Shown here piece after piece: positions 42,800 to 52,977 of a stretch of DNA of 64,000 nt. Within the stretch, counting starts at the first letter, position 1. The number at the start of each line of letters is the position of its first letter. The stretch lies in assembly GCF_006494715.1 (NCBI RefSeq), contig NZ_CP041151.1, forward strand, positions 1,116,001 to 1,180,000. Reading direction: 5' to 3'. The translations under genes were made by a program, and so were the position numbers. Below the pieces are notes generated by a model. That model was not told the origin of the DNA. It did not search any database and saw nothing but the letters and a program-made list of their open reading frames with translations. The DNA comes from Shewanella sp. SNU WT4 (GTDB lineage: Bacteria; Pseudomonadota; Gammaproteobacteria; Enterobacterales; Shewanellaceae).

Positions 42800-43771
42800 T
42801 TAATGATTACGGGCAACGGCTAGTTTAGCCAGTGACACTAATGCTGTTTTATAATCGCTATCGGGTAATACGCTTAAGGCATCAATGGCTTTTTGTGATT
42901 CTTCTAACGCACGTTGATGAGTGTATTCCAAAGCGCCGCAGTGACGCAGCGCAGCAATAATAGCATCGATATCCTTAGTGCCATCGCCGTGTTCAATGGC
43001 GTGACGGATCATTTCTTGCTCTGCTGGGCTGCCATGTTTAATCGCATAGATAAGTGGTAGCGTTGGTTTACCTTCTGCTAAGTCATCACCAATATTCTTA
43101 CCTAACTCTTCTGCATCAGCGGTGTAATCGAGTAAATCGTCAGTGAGCTGAAAAGCCGTACCTAAATACTTACCATAATCACCTAATGCTTTTTCCCATG
43201 ACTTATCGCTGCCAGCAAGTACGGCGACAAGTTGCGTCGCGGCTTCAAATAACTTAGCTGTTTTGCAATAAATCACGCGCATGTAGCTTTGTTCTGTGGT
43301 GTCTGGGTCATTGCAGTTCATTAACTGCAGCACTTCGCCTTCGGCTAACACGTTGGTGGCATCGGCCAGTACGGTTAATACCTTCATGCTTTCCAGCTCA
43401 GTCATCATTTGAAATGAGCGGGTATAAAGAAAGTCACCCACTAATACGCTAGCACTATTACCAAACATGGCGTTGGCGGTTTTACGACCGCGGCGCATGG
43501 TGGACTCATCAACAACGTCGTCATGCAGTAAAGATGCGGTATGAATGAATTCAATAATGGCGGCTAATTTAAGGTGAGCTTCGCCTCGATAATCAACAGC
43601 GCGGGCTGCTAATACTGATAGTAAGGGTCTTAAACGCTTTCCCCCACCATTGATAATATAGAATCCTAATTGGTTAATCAGGGCGACATCTGACTCAAGC
43701 TGCTTATAAATCAGTTGGTTAACTGCTTGCATGTCGTTGTCAGCAAGCTCGCGGATGGCATGTAAATCCAT
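42800..43771 (-). CDS. ispB: Octaprenyl diphosphate synthase
   Basis: 323-residue trans-prenyltransferase that makes the quinone side chain. Aspartate-rich motifs LLHDDVVDESTMRRGRKT (FARM) and QLTDDLLDYTAD (SARM) with GKNIGDDLAEGKPTLPLIYA. Divergent from rplU, as in E. coli. The product chain length is an assumption from homology. Confidence 0.95.
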   Translation of the reverse strand: MDLHAIRELADNDMQAVNQLIYKQLESDVALINQLGFYIINGGGKRLRPLLSVLAARAVDYRGEAHLKLAAIIEFIHTASLLHDDVVDESTMRRGRKTANAMFGNSASVLVGDFLYTRSFQMMTELESMKVLTVLADATNVLAEGEVLQLMNCNDPDTTEQSYMRVIYCKTAKLFEAATQLVAVLAGSDKSWEKALGDYGKYLGTAFQLTDDLLDYTADAEELGKNIGDDLAEGKPTLPLIYAIKHGSPAEQEMIRHAIEHGDGTKDIDAIIAALRHCGALEYTHQRALEESQKAIDALSVLPDSDYKTALVSLAKLAVARNH

Positions 43772-44043
43772 ATAGACTCTGGTTCCAGGGAGGTGTAAAT
43801 TAAGTTCAGCCCTATAGAAGGCTTTTTTATACAGCCAAATATAACTAAAAATGCTGGTACTAGACAGTAGTAGAAGCAGTATTGTGAGAGTTAAACCGAT
43901 CTTTTTTTAATCTTTCATAATTTGCTCTTGCCTGATAGTACTTCTTCGCGTAAACTCCGCGACCATTGTCAATAAAGTTTTTTGAGCACCCTGCCGTCCC
44001 TACTAAGTGGGACCAGCGTGTCGCAATTTGGAGTGAAATAGCT

Positions 44044-44355
44044 ATGTACGCTGTTTTTCAAAGTGGCGGTAAGCAACACCGTGTTGCTGAAGGTCATACA
44101 GTTCGTTTAGAGAAAATTGAAGTTGCTACCGGCGAAACTATCGAATTCGATCAAGTTCTGCTGATTGCTGATGGCGAAAACGTGAAAGTGGGCGCTCCAC
44201 TGGTTGCTGGTGGCAAAGTTGTTGCTACCGTTATCAACCATGGTCGCGGCGAGAAGGTTATCATCCAGAAGTTTAACCGTCGTAAGCACCACGAAAAGAA
44301 AATGGGCCACCGTCAGTGGTTCACTGAAGTTAAAATCACTGCTATCAGCGCTTAA
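44044..44355 (+). CDS. rplU: 50S ribosomal protein L21
   Basis: 103 residues, [17 protein letters not shown] to ITAISA, like E. coli L21. The ATG at 44044 has TGGAGTG in front; an upstream frame from 43966 is not part of the protein. The leader just before it can fold GTCCC (43996-44000) with GGGAC (44009-44013). Confidence 0.98.
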   Translation: MYAVFQSGGKQHRVAEGHTVRLEKIEVATGETIEFDQVLLIADGENVKVGAPLVAGGKVVATVINHGRGEKVIIQKFNRRKHHEKKMGHRQWFTEVKITAISA

Positions 44356-44370
44356 TTAGGAGTCTAACTC

Positions 44371-44625
44371 ATGGCACATAAAAAAGCTGGCGGTTCTACT
44401 CGTAACGGCCGCGATTCAGAAAGTAAACGTCTTGGTGTAAAGCGCTTCGGTGGCGAATCAGTTTTGGCTGGTAACATCATCGTTCGTCAACGTGGTACTA
44501 AGTTCCACGCCGGTGTAAACGTAGGTTTAGGTCGCGACCATACCTTGTTTGCTCTGACTGACGGTAAAGTTAAGTTCGAAGTTAAAGGTCCTAACAACCG
44601 TAAGTTTGTTAGCATCCAAGACTAA
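44371..44625 (+). CDS. rpmA: 50S ribosomal protein L27
   Basis: 84 residues starting [19 protein letters not shown], whose N-terminus reaches the peptidyl-transferase centre. 15 bp after rplU with AGGAG; one operon. Confidence 0.98.
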   Translation: MAHKKAGGSTRNGRDSESKRLGVKRFGGESVLAGNIIVRQRGTKFHAGVNVGLGRDHTLFALTDGKVKFEVKGPNNRKFVSIQD

Positions 44626-44647
44626 TAGTCGAATTTGCTTAAACGAT

Positions 44648-44678
44648 TAAGCCCCGCCATTGGTGGGGCTTTTGTTTT
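44648..44678 (+). terminator. rplU-rpmA terminator
   Basis: AAGCCCCGCC and GGTGGGGCTT (one G-T pair) followed by TTGTTTTT. Confidence 0.9.
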
Positions 44679-44828
44679 TGCTAGAGACAATAAAAAGCAA
44701 TTGCTTTGGCGCTCTAGCCAAGATAGCAGTATAATTTCGCAAATGTTGGCGGCGTCGCTGTCACTCAAGGTGTGGTTTTTGCAGCATGGGCTTTCATGTC
44801 ACTGCCAGAATTACCGCCTTATGCATAG

Positions 44829-46010
<1,182 letters not shown>

Positions 46011-46019
46011 TCACAGCGA

Positions 46020-46072
46020 GCTTAATGAGCTAAGTCTAATGTGTTCGAGTGGATGCATTAGACTCGTTAAGC
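46020..46072 (+). terminator. Compound hairpin after obgE
   Basis: AGTCTAATG (46033-46041) pairs with CATTAGACT (46056-46064), and outside it GCTTAA (46020-46025) pairs with TTAAGC (46067-46072). Poor T-run. Confidence 0.5.
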
Positions 46073-46130
46073 AATTTGTCTGTGCTTAATCTTGAGCATC
46101 AAGCATGCGATAGAAGTTGGCAAGCGTTTA

Positions 46131-46161
46131 AAGATAAGAGCAGCGTAACTGCTCTTATCTT
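46131..46161 (+). terminator. Strong 13-bp hairpin downstream of obgE
   Basis: AAGATAAGAGCAG and CTGCTCTTATCTT form a perfect 13-bp stem with a 5-base loop CGTAA. It lies just before the IS target site. No T-run follows, so it may be an mRNA 3' stabiliser or the tail of a small RNA. Confidence 0.55.
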
Positions 46162-46189
46162 ATAGAAATGGCTATCTTAGTGGATATCT

Positions 46190-46197
46190 TAAATAGC
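46190..46197. repeat. Target-site duplication, left copy
   Basis: TAAATAGC immediately left of the IS; the identical octamer follows the right end at 47510-47517. Confidence 0.88.
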
Positions 46198-46201
46198 GGT
46201 A

Positions 46202-46221
46202 GTGTTCATAATTCTGTGTCA
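46202..46221 (+). repeat. IS left inverted repeat
   Basis: GTGTTCATAATTCTGTGTCA, the inner part of the left end; matches the right end with two mismatches. Confidence 0.9.
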
Positions 46222-46254
46222 TTTCAGTAAAATATTCAAAAACAGGAATGACAC

Positions 46255-47457
46255 ATGACCCAACCTTTTAACTTCGAACAAGCCCTTAAAGATCTGCAGT
46301 CAGGTAAAAGCCTCACAGGTAAAGACAGCATTCTTGGTCCACTGATCAAGCAACTCACTGAAGCGGCTCTCCAGGCTGAGCTTGAGCAGCATTTAGCGCA
46401 TGATCCTCTGCCTAATCGTAAAAATGGCAAAACCCCTAAGACCATTAAGCATCCGTCCGGTAACTTTGAGTTAGACACCCCTAGAGACCGCAATGGCACT
46501 TTTGAACCTCAGTTGATTAATAAAAATCAAACTACGCTAACCGATGAAATCGAACGTAAAGTGTTATCGATGTTCAGTATAGGTATGAGCTATCGCGATA
46601 TTAATCAACATGTTGAAGATATGTATGGGATCAATGTATCTAACGCAACAGTCAGTGCTATCACTGACAAACTCATCCCCGAACTTAAAGCGTGGCAACA
46701 GCGCCCATTAGATAGCCATTATCCTATCGTTTGGCTTGATGCGATACATTATAAAGTCAAAGAGGATGGGCGTTACGTCAGTAAAGCCGTTTACACATTG
46801 TTAGCGCTTAATATGAAAGGAAAAAAGGAAATTTTAGGGCTTCATTTATCCGAAAATGAAGGCGCTAATTACTGGCTATCCGTACTGACCGATCTTAATA
46901 ATCGTGGTGTAAAAGATATTCTTATCGCCTGTGTTGACGGCTTGACCGGTTTCCCTGAGGCGATAGCCAGTATCTTCCCTAATACGGAAACACAGCTATG
47001 TGTTATCCACCAGATCCGCAACTCAATGAAGTATGTCGCCTCAAAACATCAGAAAGCGTTTATGGCTGATTTAAAGCCTGTGTATCGAGCCGTGAGTAAA
47101 GAAGCCGCAGAGATGGCATTGGACGAACTGGAGGCCAAATGGGGTGATGCTTATCCGCTGGTAATCAACTCTTGGCGTCGCAAATGGCATAATTTGTCCC
47201 ATTATTTTAGGTACCCAGAACATATCAGGAAAGTGATTTACACGACCAATGCCGTTGAGGCGGTACATCGCCAATTTAGAAAGCTCACCAAAACCAAAGG
47301 TGCTTTTCCTAATGAAAATAGCTTGTTGAAGCTACTTTATGCAGGCATATTAAACGCCTCAGATAAATGGACCATGCCAATCCACAATTGGAGCCTTTGT
47401 TTATCTCAGTTAGCGATTTATTTTGAAGGGCGTTTAGATAGCGTGCTAGAAATTTAA
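46255..47457 (+). CDS. IS256-family (Mutator-like) transposase
   Basis: 400-residue DDE transposase. Catalytic triad read by eye as D162 (VWLDAIHYKV), D228 (ACVDGLTGFPEAI) and E335 (TTNAVEAVHRQFRK), with the CxxH of the family at C249/H252 (QLCVIHQIRNS). The frame is intact from start to stop. Probably functional. Confidence 0.95.
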   Translation: MTQPFNFEQALKDLQSGKSLTGKDSILGPLIKQLTEAALQAELEQHLAHDPLPNRKNGKTPKTIKHPSGNFELDTPRDRNGTFEPQLINKNQTTLTDEIERKVLSMFSIGMSYRDINQHVEDMYGINVSNATVSAITDKLIPELKAWQQRPLDSHYPIVWLDAIHYKVKEDGRYVSKAVYTLLALNMKGKKEILGLHLSENEGANYWLSVLTDLNNRGVKDILIACVDGLTGFPEAIASIFPNTETQLCVIHQIRNSMKYVASKHQKAFMADLKPVYRAVSKEAAEMALDELEAKWGDAYPLVINSWRRKWHNLSHYFRYPEHIRKVIYTTNAVEAVHRQFRKLTKTKGAFPNENSLLKLLYAGILNASDKWTMPIHNWSLCLSQLAIYFEGRLDSVLEI

Positions 47458-47466
47458 AAATTAGCC

Positions 47467-47510
47467 TGACACAGAATTTTGAACGCCCTCCAGAATTTTG
47501 AACGCCCTCT
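47467..47510 (-). repeat. IS right end, tandemly duplicated 19-bp terminus
   Basis: TGACACAGAATTTTGAACGC is the inner right repeat; the unit AGAATTTTGAACGCCCTC followed by C or T occurs twice without a gap. Confidence 0.9.
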
Positions 47511-47837
47511 AAATAGCCTCTTAGTTTCTCCATCAGTGTAATCAGTTAGCCCTGCCAATTATCCCTTCAAATACTTCACGTTTTGTTGCTCGTTAATCCT
47601 TATCCAAATCTAAGCCTTCAATAACCTCAAAAGCTCGTTACTTCCGCTATCCGTTTTGCTCTTTAGCATCGAATTAGTTTATCCTGCAGCCGTTTTGACT
47701 GTGATTGCCACTCTAGGCATGAATGGGTTCAAGCCAAATTATTCACATTCACTTTATTGTCGAGAACCTTGCTTTTGGTTAGGCTTTGCCATCTTTAGTT
47801 TATGATGTCACTCGACTCAGTATATAAGGAGCTCACA
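47510..47837. other. Region between the IS and folA
   Basis: Begins with the right target-site copy TAAATAGC (47510-47517). The remaining 320 bp before the folA start show no gene; the last part presumably carries the folA promoter. Confidence 0.55.
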
Positions 47838-48320
47838 GTGCAGATAGCCATGATAGCGGCAATGGCCAATAATCGTGTAATTGGCAAAAACAATACTATG
47901 CCATGGCACTTAAAAGAAGATTTACAGCACTTTAAAGCCATGACCCTGGGCAAGCCTATATTGATGGGAAGAAAAACCTATGAATCGATTGGTAGAGCCT
48001 TACCTGGGCGCCTGAATATAGTCATGACTCGCGATGCATCATGGCAAGCCGCCGGAGTTACGCGAGTGAGTAGCTTTGATGAAGCAAAAGCGCTAGTGAC
48101 AGAGTGTGATGAGTTAGTGGTGATAGGGGGAGGTGAGTTGTATCGGCAGTTATTGCCGCAGGCCGATAAGCTATATTTGACCTTGATTGATCTTGATGTT
48201 GACGGGGATACTCACTTTCCGGATTGGCAAGTATTCAATTGGGCGATTGAATCTGAAGAGCAACATCAAAACGATAGTGGCATAAAATATCGGTTTATCA
48301 ATTTGCTTAAGCAAGGCTAG
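47838..48320 (+). CDS. folA: Dihydrofolate reductase
   Basis: NADPH-dependent reduction of dihydrofolate. 160 residues: IAAMANNRVIGKNNTMPWHLKEDL (split; catalytic Asp in WHLKEDL context), MGRKTYESIGRALPGRLN, VIGGGELYRQLLP. The GTG at 47838 with AAGGAG is chosen over the ATG at 47802, giving the usual length. Confidence 0.97.
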   Translation: MQIAMIAAMANNRVIGKNNTMPWHLKEDLQHFKAMTLGKPILMGRKTYESIGRALPGRLNIVMTRDASWQAAGVTRVSSFDEAKALVTECDELVVIGGGELYRQLLPQADKLYLTLIDLDVDGDTHFPDWQVFNWAIESEEQHQNDSGIKYRFINLLKQG

Positions 48321-48357
48321 CTTGGATAGGTAAAACCTGAAATAGTAAAAAATTGCA

Positions 48358-48383
48358 GGCGCTGTGCTGATTGGCATAGCGCC
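48358..48383 (+). terminator. Hairpin after folA
   Basis: GGCGCTGTGC and GCATAGCGCC pair over 10 bp with one G-T pair and a 6-base loop; T-poor downstream. Confidence 0.55.
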
Positions 48384-48511
48384 GATACTTCATACTTATT
48401 CATGCCAAAGAATTCGCGTAGTTATGAGCGTTATGCACGTTATGGCTTAGGCTCAAAGTTACAGTACTTAACAGATATTTAAACAGGCAGTCAGCATGTA
48501 GCCCAGCAGCG

Positions 48512-49330
48512 CTATCTTAATGATTGTTGAGTAATGCGCTCGTTCTTTTCCAGATGATACAAAGTTAAGTGTTCACCCCAGCAGCAGCCGGTATCTAAGG
48601 CAAGCATGCGCTCATTATCGGTTTGTCCCATGAGGGCAGCCCAGTGACCAAAGATAATGTGGTAATCTTGGGGTAATTGTCCTGTAAAGGTAAACCATGG
48701 GGCTAAATCGTTGCTTTGAACTGTTTGTGGTGACTCTTTACATTCAAAATCGAGTGAACCATCGCGATGCAAAAAGCGCATGCGGGTGAGCGCATTAATG
48801 CAGTAACGTAACCTATCTACGCCAGTGAGTGATTCCGACCAGTTTTCAGCGGTTTGGGTATACATCTTGGCGATGAGCGCTTCGAGATAATCATCAGCCA
48901 TGAGTGCTTCGCTCACTTGTTTTGATTCTCGTCGTAAGGTCTCAAGATCCCATTGCGGCGGCACGCCAGCATGAGTCATGATGATTTTATGCTCAGGTAA
49001 TTCGCGCATTAACGGCTGACAGCGTAAGAAGTTGATCAAGGAGTCGCCATCTTCGGCGGCTAAAATTGGCTGGAGATTATCGCAAGCTTTTGCTTTTTTT
49101 AGACCAGCAAATACAGCAAGTAGATGTAAATCATGATTGCCTAGTACCAGATTGCCAGCATCCTCAAGGGATTGAAATAATCTCAGTACGGCTAATGAGT
49201 CCGGGCCTCTAGCCACTAAGTCGCCGACGGCCCAGAGTTGATCTTTAGAAGGATTGAAATCCACTTTATCAAGTAACAGGCTCAGCTCTTGATAACAACC
49301 TTGAATGTCTCCTACAAAATAGTGAGCCAC
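48512..49330 (-). CDS. apaH: Symmetrical bis(5'-nucleosyl)-tetraphosphatase
   Basis: Hydrolyses Ap4A to two ADP and decaps Np4-RNA. 272 residues, PPP-type metallophosphatase with GDIQGCYQEL, GDLVARGPDS and GNHDLHLL. GTG start behind AGGAG. Last gene of the lptD-surA-pdxA-rsmA-apaG-apaH run. Confidence 0.96.
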   Translation of the reverse strand: MAHYFVGDIQGCYQELSLLLDKVDFNPSKDQLWAVGDLVARGPDSLAVLRLFQSLEDAGNLVLGNHDLHLLAVFAGLKKAKACDNLQPILAAEDGDSLINFLRCQPLMRELPEHKIIMTHAGVPPQWDLETLRRESKQVSEALMADDYLEALIAKMYTQTAENWSESLTGVDRLRYCINALTRMRFLHRDGSLDFECKESPQTVQSNDLAPWFTFTGQLPQDYHIIFGHWAALMGQTDNERMLALDTGCCWGEHLTLYHLEKNERITQQSLR

Positions 49331-49338
49331 AACATCTC

Positions 49339-49719
49339 CTAGTGCAGCAAACCCGGTACGGCTAATCTGAAAGGCTTAATCGCGGCTTGAAATCTCTCAC
49401 CGGCCGCACTTTCCATCACGTAGGAGCCCTGCATAATACCAATAGGTGTTTCTAAAATGGTGCCGCTGGTATATTGGAAGGCCGAGTTCACAGCTATGGT
49501 AGGGGTTTCTCCAACCACGCCCGCGCCTTGGACTTCACTCTTATGGCCATTGGCATCGGTAATAATCCAGTGACGCGCCTTTAATGTCGCAGGCTGGTCA
49601 CCGTGATTAATGATGGTGATGGTATAACTGAACAGGTATTTATCTTCACTGGGAGAGGATTGCTGCGCGTTATACTCAGTCACCACTTCAATAGATATCG
49701 AGGATTCCAGTCCGCTCAT
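49339..49719 (-). CDS. apaG: ApaG domain protein
   Basis: 126-residue immunoglobulin-like protein, typical of ApaG (SIEVVTEYNAQQSSP, YTITIINHGDQPATLKARHW, PIGIMQGSYVM). ATG at 49719 sits 6 bases after AAGGAA; the ATG two codons upstream does not. Function unclear; linked to Ap4A/RNA 5' ends by its neighbour apaH. Confidence 0.95.
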   Translation of the reverse strand: MSGLESSISIEVVTEYNAQQSSPSEDKYLFSYTITIINHGDQPATLKARHWIITDANGHKSEVQGAGVVGETPTIAVNSAFQYTSGTILETPIGIMQGSYVMESAAGERFQAAIKPFRLAVPGLLH

Positions 49720-49747
49720 CCGCATTTCCTTTGCATTGTCCGTTAAT

Positions 49748-50551
49748 TTAGCCGCGGCGACACACTAAGTTAGCCATAGCGACATATTGCTGCACACTGA
49801 TTTGCTCAGGGCGTAGCGTGGCGTCGATATTTAAGCTCGCAAAGTCAGCATCATTCAATAATCCTTTGAGGTTATTGCGTAAAGTTTTACGACGCATATG
49901 AAAGGCTGTCGTCGTTACCTTTTGCATCACAGCAAGATCGTCACATGGCCATGGCTTAACTTCATAAGGCAGTAAGCGCACAACGGCAGAGTCTACTTTA
50001 GGAGCTGGTGTGAAGCTTTCTGGTGGTACTTCTAATACAGGTACCACTTGGCAGAAGTATTGGGCCATTACTGTTAAACGGCCATAAGCTTTGCAACCTG
50101 GCGCTGCTGATAAGCGTAACACCACTTCTTTTTGCAGCATGAAGTGCATGTTCTCAATATGTTCAGCAAACTCAAACAAATGGAACATTAATGGCGTAGA
50201 AATATTGTAAGGTAAGTTACCAAATACTTTTAATTTCTTGCCTGGCTGCAGGAGCTGCGCAAAATCAAACTGTAAGGCATCGCCTTGGTAAATAGTCAGC
50301 TTATCTTTCAGCACTGGGTGCTGCTTTAAACGCTCAACCAGATCGCGGTCTAACTCCACCACAGTTAAGTTATCAACGGCGTCAGCTACTGGCTCAGTTA
50401 ATGCGGCAAGACCTGGACCAATTTCCACCATCACGTGGTCATTGTCTGGTGCGATTGCACCAACAATACGGTTAATAATGTTGTAATCGGTTAAAAAGTT
50501 CTGACCGAAGCGTTTTCTGGCCGTGTGGCCTAAATGGACTCTATTGCTCAT
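49748..50551 (-). CDS. rsmA: 16S rRNA dimethyladenosine transferase
   Basis: Methylates A1518 and A1519 of 16S rRNA. 267 residues with [21 protein letters not shown] (SAM loop) and the catalytic GNLPYNIST. Also called ksgA. 14 bp behind pdxA. Confidence 0.97.
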   Translation of the reverse strand: MSNRVHLGHTARKRFGQNFLTDYNIINRIVGAIAPDNDHVMVEIGPGLAALTEPVADAVDNLTVVELDRDLVERLKQHPVLKDKLTIYQGDALQFDFAQLLQPGKKLKVFGNLPYNISTPLMFHLFEFAEHIENMHFMLQKEVVLRLSAAPGCKAYGRLTVMAQYFCQVVPVLEVPPESFTPAPKVDSAVVRLLPYEVKPWPCDDLAVMQKVTTTAFHMRRKTLRNNLKGLLNDADFASLNIDATLRPEQISVQQYVAMANLVCRRG

Positions 50552-50565
50552 GGATTTGTATAAAT

Positions 50566-51555
50566 TCAGTTGGAGGCCAGTTCAATGGCCTTATTCAGGG
50601 CGCAGACTAAGCTGCCAGTGTCGGCTGTTCCTGTGCCAGCAAGTTCCAAGGCGGTGCCGTGATCCACTGAGGTGCGTATGTAAGGCAGCCCCAGCGTAAT
50701 ATTCACTGACTTCCCAAATCCCTGTGCTTTTAACACAGGTAAACCTTGATCATGATACATGGCCAATACGACATCGGCATCATCAAGGTATTTAGGTTGG
50801 AACAAGGTGTCCGCCGGCAATGGGCCGGTAATATTCATAGCGAACTCATTTCTGAGCTGATTGAGCGCAGGAATGATAATGTCAATTTCTTCGCGGCCAA
50901 GATGACCATCTTCACCCGCGTGCGGATTAAGTCCACACACATAGATTTTAGGATCGTTAATGGCAAATTTTGCTTTTAACTCTTGGTGCAAGATAGTAAT
51001 TATATGCACTAATCTGTCGTGAGTGATGGCTTTTGCCACGTACGCCAATGGGATATGGGTCGTCACTAAGGCCACTTGTAAACCAGGGCAAGTAAGCAGC
51101 ATTACCACATCTTGGCATTTTGCTTGTTGAGCAAAAAACTCGGTATGTCCGCTAAAGGGAATGCCCGCTTGATTGATAATGCCTTTGTGCACCGGACCTG
51201 TCACGACAGCGTCAAAATCGCCGCACATGTTGCGCTCGCCGGCGTATCTTAAAGTGTCGACCACATAAGCGCTATTATTTTCGTTGAGCTGACCGCAAAT
51301 AGAGGGTTCTGCTAATGAAAATGGCTTTATGGTTAAGGTGCCAGCGCGCTGCGCCTTGGGCGCAACCTCTGGCTGATAGGGCTCTAAGGTTAATGGTAAT
51401 CCTAACTGTTGAGCCCGATTCATTAATAGATCAGGATCGGCGCAGACAACCAATTGCGCATTCCAGTGCTGCTGAGCAATTTGGACAACGAGATCGGGTC
51501 CTATGCCAGCAGGTTCACCCGGAGTGATAGCAATGCGTTTGATTGTCAAAGTCAA
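50566..51555 (-). CDS. pdxA: 4-hydroxythreonine-4-phosphate dehydrogenase
   Basis: Vitamin B6 pathway. 329 residues with [35 protein letters not shown] and [14 protein letters not shown] start directly abutting the surA stop; a second TTG two codons on is also possible. Confidence 0.95.
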   Translation of the reverse strand: MTLTIKRIAITPGEPAGIGPDLVVQIAQQHWNAQLVVCADPDLLMNRAQQLGLPLTLEPYQPEVAPKAQRAGTLTIKPFSLAEPSICGQLNENNSAYVVDTLRYAGERNMCGDFDAVVTGPVHKGIINQAGIPFSGHTEFFAQQAKCQDVVMLLTCPGLQVALVTTHIPLAYVAKAITHDRLVHIITILHQELKAKFAINDPKIYVCGLNPHAGEDGHLGREEIDIIIPALNQLRNEFAMNITGPLPADTLFQPKYLDDADVVLAMYHDQGLPVLKAQGFGKSVNITLGLPYIRTSVDHGTALELAGTGTADTGSLVCALNKAIELASN

Positions 51556-52860
51556 TTATCCTTGGCTATTGTTATTATTGAAGATTTCAATATAGGCTTC
51601 AGAGCGCATTTCATCTAACCATAGCTGTAATTCTTCATTGAATTTACGGCGGTAAATTAATTGCTGCGCCTGATTAATGTTCATCTTCGCGGTGGCATCT
51701 GTGGTGCGGCTATCTTCTAATTGCACTATGTGCCAGCCGTGGCTTGAGCGAAACGGTGCACTCAGCTCACCAGGATTGAGCTCTTCTAAGGTTTGCGCAA
51801 ACGCAGGAACGTACATGCGTGGGTCGGCCCATCCTAGCTCGCCGCCTTTGGTGGCAGAACCTGGGTCTTCAGAATATTGGCGAGCTAAGCTCGCAAAATC
51901 CGCCTTACCGCTGCGAATATCTTGGGCAAACTGATCAAGCATAGCCTTAGCGCGATCTTCAGATAAAATCGGTGATGGCTTTAATAAGATATGACGCGAT
52001 TTTACTTCATGAACTTCTTTCGCTTGTAAGCCACGAGTATCAACGACCTTGATGATATGAAAACCTGAGCCGCTTTTAATTGGGCCTATAATGTCGCCTT
52101 TTTTCGCATCAGTCACTACTTCAGCAAATAAGGTCGGCATTTCATTGATATTCATATAATCCCAAATGCCGCCTTCCAGCGCTTTAGGGCCAGATGACGC
52201 GGCAATGGCGGTTTGCTTGAAATCAGCGCCATCTTTTAAGCGCTTAAGTACTGCCTCTGCGCGTGTTTGTGCGGCTTCTAATTGGACGCTGGTTGGGCTA
52301 CTTGGTAATTCAATCAGAATATGACCAATTTGGAACTCAACGTTTTTTAAGCCTTGTTCTTCAATCATTTTGACTAAGGTTGAAATCTCTTGGGATGAAA
52401 TTTGAATGCGGCGCTGCACTTGAATACGCTGAATTTCGCCTAAGGTAATTTCTTGGCGCATCTGCTCGCGATATTGACTAAAGCTTTGACCGCTTTTTTC
52501 AATTTCGCTCTGCATTTGTGCCACCGACATCTTTTGCTCTTTCGCAATGTTTTCAATGGTTTGATCTAGTTGTAAATCACCGACCACTAAGCCAATACGC
52601 TCAGCCATTTGCAACTGTAAACGCGTTAAAATTAAGCGCTCAATCACTTGAGTTTCTAATGCTTCGTCAGACGGTAATGATTGACCGGCCTCTTTGGCAT
52701 TATGCTTAACTGTGCTCAGCATATTGTCGACTTCACTTTGTAAAATGATGCCATCGTTAAGTTGCACCGCAACACTGTCTAACGGCACAGGTATTGCCAT
52801 TGTATTGATGCTGAGTGTTGCGCCTATTAAGGCAGCTATTATTCTTATCCGAGCTTTCAT
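51556..52860 (-). CDS. surA: Periplasmic chaperone/isomerase SurA
   Basis: Delivers outer-membrane proteins to the Bam machine. 434 residues: signal peptide MKARIRIIAALIG to NTMA, N-terminal chaperone domain, two parvulin domains (about 175-275 and 285-390; GHILIELP and SRHILLKP starts). ATG at 52860 has AAGGAT upstream; the frame from 52905 does not. LptD is a major client. Confidence 0.96.
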   Translation of the reverse strand: MKARIRIIAALIGATLSINTMAIPVPLDSVAVQLNDGIILQSEVDNMLSTVKHNAKEAGQSLPSDEALETQVIERLILTRLQLQMAERIGLVVGDLQLDQTIENIAKEQKMSVAQMQSEIEKSGQSFSQYREQMRQEITLGEIQRIQVQRRIQISSQEISTLVKMIEEQGLKNVEFQIGHILIELPSSPTSVQLEAAQTRAEAVLKRLKDGADFKQTAIAASSGPKALEGGIWDYMNINEMPTLFAEVVTDAKKGDIIGPIKSGSGFHIIKVVDTRGLQAKEVHEVKSRHILLKPSPILSEDRAKAMLDQFAQDIRSGKADFASLARQYSEDPGSATKGGELGWADPRMYVPAFAQTLEELNPGELSAPFRSSHGWHIVQLEDSRTTDATAKMNINQAQQLIYRRKFNEELQLWLDEMRSEAYIEIFNNNNSQG

Positions 52861-52977
52861 CCAAAAATATCCTTGGCCAAATAATCTTGCGATTGTGGGC
52901 ATCAATTGATGCCATAGTCGTTGTCAATGTTTGGACTGTCAGTCCCTTCTGTGGTTCAGCAATCTACCATAATTTTA

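Larger units (their letters stand above)
46198..47509 (+). mobile_element. IS256-family insertion sequence with duplicated right end
   Basis: 1312 bp bounded by the 8-bp direct repeat TAAATAGC. Terminal inverted repeats: left GGTAGTGTTCATAATTCTG-type and right GAGGGCGTTCAAAATTCTG-type; the core GTTC(A)AATTCTGTGTCA is shared (18 of 20 between 46202-46221 and 47467-47486). At the right end the terminal 19 bp occur twice in tandem (47473-47491 and 47492-47510), and the outer copy abuts the target duplication. One intact transposase gene. A target duplication without decay suggests recent insertion. Confidence 0.92.

Noticed and set aside
43966..44043. N-terminal extension of L21
   Set aside because: The 103-residue protein matches the family exactly from the ATG at 44044.
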